Of a stretch of DNA of 64,000 nucleotides, positions 38,059 through 49,896 are shown one piece after another. The stretch lies in the NCBI GenBank assembly GCA_032622095.1, contig CP136061.1, positions 23,128,991 to 23,192,990 of the forward strand, in the 5' to 3' direction. A program made the position numbers and the translations under genes. Origin of the DNA: Siphonodentalium dalli (taxonomy: Eukaryota > Mollusca > Scaphopoda > Gadilida > Siphonodentaliidae). Positions within the stretch are counted from its first letter, which is position 1; every line of letters starts with the position of its first letter. The notes beneath the pieces were generated by a model. The model had not been told where the DNA came from. It was given only the letters and a program-made list of their open reading frames with translations, and ran no database searches.

Positions 38059-40475
38059 GATTTATGGTTCTAACCCAGAGATTCATGAATACAACTCAGG
38101 GATTTATGACTTTTTCGAAGGATTTATGGTTCTAACCCAGAGATTCATGAATACAACTCAGGGATTTATAACTTTTTCGAAGGATTTGTGGCTCTAACCC
38201 AGAGATTCATGATTACAACTCAGGGATTTATGACTTTTTCGAAGGATTTGTGGCTCTAACCCAGAGATTCATGAATACAACTCAGGGATTTATGACTTTT
38301 CGAAGGATTTATGGCTCAAACCCAGAGATTCATGACTACAACTCAGGGATTTATGACTTTTTCGAAGGATTTAAGGTTCTAACCCAGAGATTCACGAATA
38401 GAACTCAGGGATTTATGACTTTTTTGAAGGATTTATGGTTCTAACCCAGAGATTCATGAATAGAACTCAGGGATTTATGACTTTTTCGAAGGATTTATGG
38501 TTCTAACCCAGAGATTCATGAATAGAACTCAGGGATTTATGACTTTTTCGAAGGATTTATGGCTTTAACCCCGAGATTCATGACTACAACTCAGGGATTT
38601 ATGACTTTTTCGAAGGATTTATGGTTCTAACCCAGAGATTCATGAATACAACTCAGGGATTTATGACTTTTTCGATTGATTTATGGTTCTAACCCAGAGA
38701 TTCATGAATACAACTCAGGGATTTATGACTTTTTCGAAGGATTTGTGGCTCTAACCCAGAGATTCATGATTACAACTCAGGGATTTATGACTTTTTCGAA
38801 GGATTTGTGACTCTAACCCAGAGATTCATGAATACAACTCAGGGATTTATGACTTTTTCGAAGGATTTGTGGCTCTAACCCAGAGATTCATGATTACAAC
38901 TCAGGGATTTATGACTTTTTCGAAGGATTTGTGGCTCTAACCCAGAGATTCATGAATACAACGCAGGGATTTATGACTTTTTCGAAGGATTTGTGGCTCT
39001 AACCCAGAGATTCGTGAATACAACGCAAGGATTTATGACCTTTTCGAAGGATTTATGGCTCTAACCCCGAGATTCATGACTACAACTCAGGGATTTATGA
39101 CTTTTTCGAAGGATTTATGGTTCTAACCCAGAGATTCATGAATAGAACTCAGGGATTTATGACTTTTTCGAAGGATTTATGGTTCTAACCCAGAGATTCA
39201 TGAATAGAACTCAGGGATTTATGACTTTTTCGAAGGATTTATGGTTCTAACCCAGAGATTCATGAATAGAACTCAGGGATTTATGACTTTTTCGAAGGAT
39301 TTATGGCTTTAACCCCGAGATTCTTGACTACAACTCAGGGATTTATGACTTTTTCGAAGGATTTATGGTTCTAACCCAGAGATTCATGAATACAACTCAG
39401 GGATTTATGACTTTTTCGAAGGATTTGTGGCTCTAACCCAGAGATTCATGAATACAACGCAGGGATTTATGACTTTTTCGAAGGATTTATGGCTCTAACC
39501 CAGAGATTCATGAATACAACGCAAGGATTTATGACTTTTTCGAAGGATTTATGGCTCAAACCCCGAGATTCATGACTACAACTCAGGGATTTATGACTTT
39601 TTTGAAGGATAAATGGTTCTAACCCAGAGATTCACGAATAGAACTCAGGGATTTATGACTTTTTCGAAGGATTTATGGTTCTAACCCAGAGATTCATGAA
39701 TAGAACTCAGGGATTTATGACTTTTTCGAAGGATTTATGGTTCTAACCCAGAGATTCATGAATAGAACTCAGGGATTTATGACTTTTTCGAAGGATTTAT
39801 GGCTTTAACTCCGAGATTCATGACTACAACTCAGGGATTTATGACTTTTTCGAAGGATTTATGGTTCTAACCCAGAGATTCATGAATACAACTCAGGGAT
39901 TTATGACTTTTTCGAAGGATTTGTGGCTCTAACCCAGAGATTCATGATTACAACTCAGGGATTTATGACTTTTTCGAAGGATTTGTGGCTCTAACCCAGA
40001 GATTCATGAATACAACGCAAGGATTTATGACCTTTTCGAAGGATTTATGGCTCTAACCCCAAGATTCATGACTACAACTCAGGTATTTATGACTTTTTCG
40101 AAGGATTTATGGTTCTAACCCAGAGATTCATGAATAGAACTCAGGGATTTATGACTTTTTCGAAGGATTTATGGTTCTAACCCAGAGATTCATGAATAGA
40201 ACTCAGGGATTTATGACTTTTTCGAAGGATTTATGGTTCTAACCCAGAGATTCATGAATAGAACTCAGGGATTTATGACTTTTTCGAAGGATTTATGGCT
40301 TTAACCCCGAGATTCATGACTACAACTCAGGGATTTATGACTTTTTCGAAGGATTTATGGTTCTAACCCAGAGATTCATGAATACAACTTAGGGATTTAT
40401 GACTTTTTCGAAGGATTTATGGTTCTAACCCAGAGATTCATGAATACAACTCAGGGATTTATGACTTTTTCGAAG
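38059..40475 (+). repeat. 2.4-kb unit, copy 1 of 3
   Basis: Recurs at 43,389-45,805 (+5,330) and 54,980-57,396 (+16,921). Rare markers in all three are TTTATAACTTTTTCG just before the b-m pair, CTCAAACCCAGAG in e', TTCTTGAC in h (39,321, 44,651 and near 56,242) and GGATAAATGG (39,608, 44,938 and 56,529). Confidence 0.87.
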
Positions 40476-42396
40476 GATTTATGGCTCAAACCCCGAGATT
40501 CATGACTACAACTCAGGGATTTATGACTTTTTTGAAGGATTTATGGTTCTAACCCAGAGATTCACGAATAGAACTCAGGGATTTATGACTTTTTCGAAGG
40601 ATTTATGGTTCTAACCCAGAGATTCATGAATAGAACTCAGGGATTTATGACTTTTTCGAAGGATTTATGGTTCTAACCCAGAGATTCATGAATAGAACTC
40701 AGGGATTTATGACTTTTTCGAAGGATTTATTGCTTTAACCCCGAGATTCATGACTACAACTCAGGGATTTATGACTTTTTCGAAGGATTTATGGTTCTAA
40801 CCCAGAGATTCATGAATACAACTCAGGGATTTATGACTTTTTCGAAGGATTTATGGTTCTAACCCAGAGATTCATGAATAGAACTCAGGGATTTATGACT
40901 TTTTCGAAGGATTTATGGTTCTAACCCAGAGATTCATGAATAGAACTCAGGGATTTATGACTTTTTCGAAGGATTTATGGTTCTAACCCTGAGATTCATG
41001 AATAGAACTCAGGGATTTATGAATTTTTCGAAGGATTTATGGTTCTAACCCAGAGATTCATGAATAGAACTCAGGGATTTATGACTTTTTCGAAGGATTT
41101 ATGGCTTTAACCCCGAGATTCATGATTACAACTCAGGGATTTATGACTTTTTCTAAGGATTTATGGTTCTAACCCAGAGATTCATGAATACAACTCAGGG
41201 ATTTATGACTTTTTCGAAGGATTTATGGTTCTAACCCAGAGATTCATGAATACAACTCAGGGATTTATGACTTTTTCGAAGGATTTGTGGCTCTAACCCA
41301 GAGATTCATGATTACAACTCAGGGATTTATGACTTTTTCGAAGGATTTGGGGCTCTAACCCAGAGATTCATGAATACAACTCAGGGATTTATGACTTTTC
41401 GAAGGATTTATGGCTCAAACGTCGAGATTCATGAATACAACTCAGGGATTTATGACTTTTTCGAAGGATTTATGGTTCTAACCCAGAGATTCACGAATAG
41501 AACTCAGGGATTTATGACTTTTTCGAAGGATTTATGGTTCTAACCCAGAGATTCATGAATAGAACTCAGGGATTTATGACTTTTTCGAAGGATTTATGGT
41601 TCTAACCCAGAGATTCATGAATAGAACTCAGGGATTTATGACTTTTTCGAAGGATTTATGGCTTTAACCCCGAGATTCATGACTACAACTCAGGGATTTA
41701 TGACTTTTTCGAAGGATTTATGGTTCTAACCCAGAGATTCATGAATACAACTCAGGGATTTATGACTTTTTCGAAGGATTTGTGGCTCTAACCCAGAGAT
41801 TCATTATTACAACTCAGGGATTTATGACTTTTTCGAAGGATTTGTGGCTCTAACCCAGAGATTCATGAATACAACGCAGGGATTTATGACTTTTTCGAAG
41901 GATTTGTGGCTCTAACCCAGAGATTCATGAATACAACGCAAGGATTTATGACATTTTCGAAGGATTTATGGCTCTAACCCCGAGATTCATGACTACAACT
42001 CAGGGATTTATGACTTTTTCGAAGGATTTATGGTTCTAACCCAGAGATTCATGAATAGAACTCAGGGATTTATGACTTTTTCGAAGGATTTATGGTTCTA
42101 ACCCAGAGATTAATGAATAGAACTCAGGGATTTATGACTTTTTCGAAGGATTTATGGTTCTAACCCAGAGATTCATGAATACAACGCAGGGATTTATGAC
42201 TTTTTCGAAGGATTTGTGGCTCTAACCCAGAGATTCGTGAATACAACGCAAGGATTTATGACCTTTTCGAAGGATTTATGGCTCTAACCCCGAGATTCAT
42301 GACTACAACTCAGGGATTTATGACTTTTTCGAAGGATTTATGGTTCTAACCCAGAGATTCATGAATAGAACTCAGGGATTTATGACTTTTTCGAAG
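39174..42396 (+). repeat. 3.22-kb unit, copy 2 of 3, containing E-block copy 3
   Basis: E-block copy 3 is at 40,476-41,962, with GATTTGGGGCTC, GTCGAG and TTTCTAAGG as in copies 2 and 5. At 42,397 the expected g monomer is replaced by the CTTTTACCCC form of h, so the order departs from the other two copies here. Confidence 0.83.
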
Positions 42397-43388
42397 GATT
42401 TATGGCTTTTACCCCGAGATTCATGACTACAACTCAGGGATTTATGACTTTTTCGAAGGATTTATGGTTCTAACCCAGAGATTCATGAATACAACTCAGG
42501 GATTTATGACTTTTTCGAAGGATTTGTGGCTCTAACCCAGAGATTCATGAATACAACGCAGGGATTTATGACTTTTTCGAAGGATTTATGGCTCTAACCC
42601 AGAGATTCATGAATACAACGCAAGGATTTATGACTTTTTCGAAGGATTTATGGCTCAAACCCCGAGATTCATGACTACAACTCAGGGATTTATGACTTTT
42701 TTGAAGGATTTATGGTTCTAACCCAGAGATTCACGAATAGAACTCAGGGATTTATGACTTTTTCGAAGGATTTATGGTTCTAACCCAGAGATTCATGAAT
42801 AGAACTCAGGGATTTATGACTTTTTCGAAGGATTTATGGTTCTAACCCAGAGATTCATGAATAGAACTCAGGGATTTATGACCTTTTCGAAGGATTTATG
42901 GCTCTAACCCCAAGATTCATGACTACAACTCAGGGATTTATGACTTTTTCGAAGGATTTATGGTTCTAACCCAGAGATTCATGAATAGAACTCAGGGATT
43001 TATGACTTTTTCGATGGATTTATGGTTCTAACCCAGAGATTCATGAATAGAACTCAGGGATTTATGACTTTTTCGAAGGATTTATGGTTCTAACCCAGAG
43101 ATTCATGAATAGAACTCAGGGATTTATGACTTTTTCGAAGGATTTATGGCTTTAACCCCGAGATTCATGACTACAACTCAGGGATTTATGACTTTTTCGA
43201 AGGATTTATGGTTCTAACCCAGAGATTCATGAATACAACTCAGGGATTTATGACTTTTTCGAAGGATTTATGGTTCTAACCCAGAGATTCATGAATACAA
43301 CTCAGGGATTTATGACTTTTTCGAAGGATTTGTGGCTCTAACCCAGAGATTCATGATTACAACTCAGGTATTTATGACTTTTTCGAAG
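42397..43388 (+). repeat. Junction region with shuffled module pieces
   Basis: Sixteen monomers. A type 2 module (a-c-d-e-f-g-g) loses its h: the second g near 42,833 ends GACCTTTTCG, a d' feature, and runs straight into i (CTCTAACCCCAAG). That monomer is a g/d' chimera and marks an exchange. The downstream stretch carries TCGATGG and CAGGTATTT as in block D copies 3 and 4, then switches from b to a at 43,389. Confidence 0.7.
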
Positions 43389-46300
43389 GATTTATGGTTC
43401 TAACCCAGAGATTCATGAATACAACTCAGGGATTTATGACTTTTTCGAAGGATTTATGGTTCTAACCCAGAGATTCATGAATACAACTCAGGGATTTATA
43501 ACTTTTTCGAAGGATTTGTGGCTCTAACCCAGAGATTCATGATTACAACTCAGGGATTTATGACTTTTTCGAAGGATTTGTGGCTCTAACCCAGAGATTC
43601 ATGAATACAACTCAGGGATTTATGACTTTTCGAAGGATTTATGGCTCAAACCCAGAGATTCATGACTACAACTCAGGGATTTATGACTTTTTCGAAGGAT
43701 TTAAGGTTCTAACCCAGAGATTCACGAATAGAACTCAGGGATTTATGACTTTTTTGAAGGATTTATGGTTCTAACCCAGAGATTCATGAATAGAACTCAG
43801 GGATTTATGACTTTTTCGAAGGATTTATGGTTCTAACCCAGAGATTCATGAATAGAACTCAGGGATTTATGACTTTTTCGAAGGATTTATGGCTTTAACC
43901 CCGAGATTCATGACTACAACTCAGGGATTTATGACTTTTTCGAAGGATTTATGGTTCTAACCCAGAGATTCATGAATACAACTCAGGGATTTATGACTTT
44001 TTCGATTGATTTATGGTTCTAACCCAGAGATTCATGAATACAACTCAGGGATTTATGACTTTTTCGAAGGATTTGTGGCTCTAACCCAGAGATTCATGAT
44101 TACAACTCAGGGATTTATGACTTTTTCGAAGGATTTGTGACTCTAACCCAGAGATTCATGAATACAACTCAGGGATTTATGACTTTTTCGAAGGATTTGT
44201 GGCTCTAACCCAGAGATTCATGATTACAACTCAGGGATTTATGACTTTTTCGAAGGATTTGTGGCTCTAACCCAGAGATTCATGAATACAACGCAGGGAT
44301 TTATGACTTTTTCGAAGGATTTGTGGCTCTAACCCAGAGATTCGTGAATACAACGCAAGGATTTATGACCTTTTCGAAGGATTTATGGCTCTAACCCCGA
44401 GATTCATGACTACAACTCAGGGATTTATGACTTTTTCGAAGGATTTATGGTTCTAACCCAGAGATTCATGAATAGAACTCAGGGATTTATGACTTTTTCG
44501 AAGGATTTATGGTTCTAACCCAGAGATTCATGAATAGAACTCAGGGATTTATGACTTTTTCGAAGGATTTATGGTTCTAACCCAGAGATTCATGAATAGA
44601 ACTCAGGGATTTATGACTTTTTCGAAGGATTTATGGCTTTAACCCCGAGATTCTTGACTACAACTCAGGGATTTATGACTTTTTCGAAGGATTTATGGTT
44701 CTAACCCAGAGATTCATGAATACAACTCAGGGATTTATGACTTTTTCGAAGGATTTGTGGCTCTAACCCAGAGATTCATGAATACAACGCAGGGATTTAT
44801 GACTTTTTCGAAGGATTTATGGCTCTAACCCAGAGATTCATGAATACAACGCAAGGATTTATGACTTTTTCGAAGGATTTATGGCTCAAACCCCGAGATT
44901 CATGACTACAACTCAGGGATTTATGACTTTTTTGAAGGATAAATGGTTCTAACCCAGAGATTCACGAATAGAACTCAGGGATTTATGACTTTTTCGAAGG
45001 ATTTATGGTTCTAACCCAGAGATTCATGAATAGAACTCAGGGATTTATGACTTTTTCGAAGGATTTATGGTTCTAACCCAGAGATTCATGAATAGAACTC
45101 AGGGATTTATGACTTTTTCGAAGGATTTATGGCTTTAACTCCGAGATTCATGACTACAACTCAGGGATTTATGACTTTTTCGAAGGATTTATGGTTCTAA
45201 CCCAGAGATTCATGAATACAACTCAGGGATTTATGACTTTTTCGAAGGATTTGTGGCTCTAACCCAGAGATTCATGATTACAACTCAGGGATTTATGACT
45301 TTTTCGAAGGATTTGTGGCTCTAACCCAGAGATTCATGAATACAACGCAAGGATTTATGACCTTTTCGAAGGATTTATGGCTCTAACCCCAAGATTCATG
45401 ACTACAACTCAGGGATTTATGACTTTTTCGAAGGATTTATGGTTCTAACCCAGAGATTCATGAATAGAACTCAGGGATTTATGACTTTTTCGAAGGATTT
45501 ATGGTTCTAACCCAGAGATTCATGAATAGAACTCAGGGATTTATGACTTTTTCGAAGGATTTATGGTTCTAACCCAGAGATTCATGAATAGAACTCAGGG
45601 ATTTATGACTTTTTCGAAGGATTTATGGCTTTAACCCCGAGATTCATGACTACAACTCAGGGATTTATGACTTTTTCGAAGGATTTATGGTTCTAACCCA
45701 GAGATTCATGAATACAACTTAGGGATTTATGACTTTTTCGAAGGATTTATGGTTCTAACCCAGAGATTCATGAATACAACTCAGGGATTTATGACTTTTT
45801 CGAAGGATTTGTTGCTCTAACCCAGAGATTCATGATTACAACTCAGGGATTTATTACTTTTTTGAAGGATTTGTGGCTCTAACCCAGAGATTCATGAATA
45901 CAACGCAAGGATTTATGACCTTTTCGAAGGATTTATGGCTCTAACCCCAAGATTCATGACTACAACTCAGGGATTTATGACTTTTTCGATTGATTTATGG
46001 TTCTAACCCAGAGATTCATGAATAGAACTCAGGGATTTATGACTTTTTCGAAGGATTTGTGGCTCTAACCCAGAGATTCATTATTACAACTCAGGGATTT
46101 ATGACTTTTTCGAAGGATTTGTGACTCTAACCCAGAGATTCATGAATACAACTCAGGGATTTATGACTTTTTCGAAGGATTTGTGGCTCTAACCCAGAGA
46201 TTCATGATTACAACTCAGGGATTTATGACTTTTTCGAAGGATTTGTGGCTCTAACCCAGAGATTCATGAATACAACGCAGGGATTTATGACTTTTTCGAA

Positions 46301-47727
46301 GGATTTGTGGCTCTAACCCAGAGATTCGTGAATACAACGCAAGGATTTATGACCTTTTCGAAGGATTTATGGCTCTAACCCCGAGATTCATGACTACAAC
46401 TCAGGGATTTATGACTTTTTCGAAGGATTTATGGTTCTAACCCAGAGATTCATGAATAGAACTCAGGGATTTATGACTTTTTCGAAGGATTTATGGTTCT
46501 AACCCAGAGATTCATGAATAGAACTCAGGGATTTATGACTTTTTCGAAGGATTTATGGTTCTAACCCAGAGATTCATGAATAGAACTCAGGGATTTATGA
46601 CTTTTTCGAAGGATTTATGGCTTTAACCCCGAGATTCATGACTACAACTCAGGGATTTATGACTTTTTCGAAGGATTTATGGTTCTAACCCAGAGATTCA
46701 TGAATACAACTCAGGGATTTATGACTTTTTCGAAGGATTTGTGGCTCTAACCCAGAGATTCATGAATACAACGCAGGGATTTATGACTTTTTCGAAGGAT
46801 TTATGGCTCTAACCCAGAGATTCATGAATACAACGCAAGGATTTATGACTTTTTCGAAGGATTTATGGCTCAAACCCCGAGATTCATGACTACAACTCAG
46901 GGATTTATGACTTTTTTGAAGGATTTATGGTTCTAACCCAGAGATTCACGAATAGAACTCAGGGATTTATGACTTTTTCGAAGGATTTATGGTTCTAACC
47001 CAGAGATTCATGAATAGAACTCAGGGATTTATGACTTTTTCGAAGGATTTATGGTTCTAACCCAGAGATTCATGAATAGAACTCAGGGATTTATGACTTT
47101 TTCGAAGGATTTATGGCTTTAACTCCGAGATTCATGACTACAACTCAGGGATTTATGACTTTTTCGAAGGATTTATGGTTCTAACCCAGAGATTCATGAA
47201 TACAACTCAGGGATTTATGACTTTTTCGAAGGATTTGTGGCTCTAACCCAGAGATTCATGATTACAACTCAGGGATTTATGACTTTTTCGAAGGATTTGT
47301 GGCTCTAACCCAGAGATTCATGAATACAACGCAAGGATTTATGACCTTTTCGAAGGATTTATGGCTCTAACCCCAAGATTCATGACTACAACTCAGGGAT
47401 TTATGACTTTTTCGAAGGATTTATGGTTCTAACCCAGAGATTCATGAATAGAACTCAGGGATTTATGACTTTTTCGAAGGATTTATGGTTCTAACCCAGA
47501 GATTCATGAATAGAACTCAGGGATTTATGACTTTTTCGAAGGATTTATGGTTCTAACCCAGAGATTCATGAATAGAACTCAGGGATTTATGACTTTTTCG
47601 AAGGATTTATGGCTTTAACTCCGAGATTCATGACTACAACTCAGGGATTTATGACTTTTTCGAAGGATTTATGGTTCTAACCCAGAGATTCATGAATACA
47701 ACTCAGGGATTTATGACTTTTTCGAAG
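43389..47727 (+). repeat. Block G, copy 1 of a 4.34-kb duplication (offset 11,591 bp)
   Basis: Matches 54,980-59,318. Shared markers are m at 43,575 and 55,166, GGATAAATGG at 44,938 and 56,529, TTTATTACTTTTTTG at 45,850 and 57,441, and CTTTAACTCC near 47,116 and 58,707. Differences include AACTTAGGG near 45,718, and GGATTCATGG near 56,406 in the other copy. Confidence 0.86.
47108..47603 (+). repeat. Octamer tandem duplication, unit 1
   Basis: Module h-a-b-d'-i-g-g-g, 496 bp, directly followed by a second unit at 47,604. Both begin with the private h variant CTTTAACTCCGAG. The extra 496 bp explains why the offset to the downstream copy changes from 11,591 to 11,095 bp. Confidence 0.87.
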
Positions 47728-48099
47728 GATTTGTGGCTCTAACCCAGAGATTCATGATTACAACTCAGGGATTTATGACTTTTTCGAAGGATTTGTGGCT
47801 CTAACCCAGAGATTCATGAATACAACGCAAGGATTTATGACCTTTTCGAAGGATTTATGGCTCTAACCCCAAGATTCATGACTACAACTCAGGGATTTAT
47901 GACTTTTTCGAAGGATTTATGGTTCTAACCCAGAGATTCATGAATAGAACTCAGGGATTTATGACTTTTTCGAAGGATTTATGGTTCTAACCCAGAGATT
48001 CATGAATAGAACTCAGGGATTTATGACTTTTTCGAAGGATTTATGGTTCTAACCCAGAGATTCATGAATAGAACTCAGGGATTTATGACTTTTTCGAAG
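47604..48099 (+). repeat. Octamer tandem duplication, unit 2
   Basis: Second 496-bp unit, starting with the same CTTTAACTCCGAG variant. The h unit that follows at 48,100 has the normal CTTTAACCCC, giving the direction of the duplication. Confidence 0.87.
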
Positions 48100-48409
48100 G
48101 ATTTATGGCTTTAACCCCGAGATTCATGACTACAACTCAGGGATTTATGACTTTTTCGAAGGATTTATGGTTCTAACCCAGAGATTCATGAATACAACTT
48201 AGGGATTTATGACTTTTTCGAAGGATTTATGGTTCTAACCCAGAGATTCATGAATACAACTCAGGGATTTATGACTTTTTCGAAGGATTTGTTGCTCTAA
48301 CCCAGAGATTCATGATTACAACTCAGGGATTTATTACTTTTTTGAAGGATTTGTGGCTCTAACCCAGAGATTCATGAATACAACGCAAGGATTTATGACT
48401 TTTTCGAAG
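48100..48409 (+). repeat. Five-monomer linker to E-block copy 4
   Basis: h, a with AACTTAGGG, a, b with GTTGCTC and TTTATTACTTTTTTG (as at 45,850), and a d-type unit that begins GATTTGTGG but ends GACTTTTTCG. The last appears to be a d'/d chimera at the switch into e. Confidence 0.7.
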
Positions 48410-49896
48410 GATTTATGGCTCAAACCCCGAGATTCATGACTACAACTCAGGGATTTATGACTTTTTTGAAGGATTTATGGTTCTAACCCAGAGATTCACG
48501 AATAGAACTCAGGGATTTATGACTTTTTCGAAGGATTTATGGTTCTAACCCAGAGATTCATGAATAGAACTCAGGGATTTATGACTTTTTCGAAGGATTT
48601 ATGGTTCTAACCCAGAGATTCATGAATAGAACTCAGGGATTTATGACTTTTTCGAAGGATTTATTGCTTTAACCCCGAGATTCATGACTACAACTCAGGG
48701 ATTTATGACTTTTTCGAAGGATTTATGGTTCTAACCCAGAGATTCATGAATACAACTCAGGGATTTATGACTTTTTCGAAGGATTTATGGTTCTAACCCA
48801 GAGATTCATGAATAGAACTCAGGGATTTATGACTTTTTCGAAGGATTTATGGTTCTAACCCAGAGATTCATGAATAGAACTCAGGGATTTATGACTTTTT
48901 CGAAGGATTTATGGTTCTAACCCTGAGATTCATGAATAGAACTCAGGGATTTATGAATTTTTCGAAGGATTTATGGTTCTAACCCAGAGATTCATGAATA
49001 GAACTCAGGGATTTATGACTTTTTCGAAGGATTTATGGCTTTAACCCCGAGATTCATGATTACAACTCAGGGATTTATGACTTTTTCGAAGGATTTATGG
49101 TTCTAACCCAGAGATTCATGAATACAACTCAGGGATTTATGACTTTTTCGAAGGATTTATGGTTCTAACCCAGAGATTCATGAATACAACTCAGGGATTT
49201 ATGACTTTTTCGAAGGATTTGTGGCTCTAACCCAGAGATTCATGATTACAACTCAGGGATTTATGACTTTTTCGAAGGATTTGTGGCTCTAACCCAGAGA
49301 TTCATGAATACAACTCAGGGATTTATGACTTTTCGAAGGATTTATGGCTCAAACGTCGAGATTCATGAATACAACTCAGGGATTTATGACTTTTTCGAAG
49401 GATTTATGGTTCTAACCCAGAGATTCACGAATAGAACTCAGGGATTTATGACTTTTTCGAAGGATTTATGGTTCTAACCCAGAGATTCATGAATAGAACT
49501 CAGGGATTTATGACTTTTTCGAAGGATTTATGGTTCTAACCCAGAGATTCATGAATAGAACTCAGGGATTTATGACTTTTTCGAAGGATTTATGGCTTTA
49601 ACCCCGAGATTCATGACTACAACTCAGGGATTTATGACTTTTTCGAAGGATTTATGGTTCTAACCCAGAGATTCATGAATACAACTCAGGGATTTATGAC
49701 TTTTTCGAAGGATTTGTGGCTCTAACCCAGAGATTCATTATTACAACTCAGGGATTTATGACTTTTTCGAAGGATTTGTGGCTCTAACCCAGAGATTCAT
49801 GAATACAACGCAGGGATTTATGACTTTTTCGAAGGATTTGTGGCTCTAACCCAGAGATTCATGAATACAACGCAAGGATTTATGACATTTTCGAAG
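48410..49896 (+). repeat. E-block, copy 4 of 5 (1,487 bp)
   Basis: Has GTCGAG in e' (49,355) but keeps the ancestral GATTTGTGG in m (49,278) and lacks TTTCTAAGG. It therefore sits between copy 1 and copies 2, 3 and 5. The wider match to 51,571-53,615 covers 48,410-50,454 at an offset of 3,161 bp. Confidence 0.86.

Larger units (their letters stand above)
32789..40475 (+). repeat. Block F, copy 1 of a ~7.6-kb long-range duplication
   Basis: Matches 49,835-57,396. The offset is 17,046 bp at the left end, 17,045 after a +1 A at about 35,160, and 16,921 from 36,695 on. The last change means two monomers (36,571-36,694, classes a and c) are absent from copy 2. Shared rare variants include CTTTAACTCC (33,850), CAGGTATTT (34,131), AACTTAGGG (34,436), TATGAATTTTT (35,071), CTAATCCAGAG (36,955), AACGCAATGAATTATG (37,721), TGACCACAAC (38,024), TTCTTGAC (39,321) and GGATAAATGG (39,608; here and in copy 2 at 56,529). 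Confidence 0.86.
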
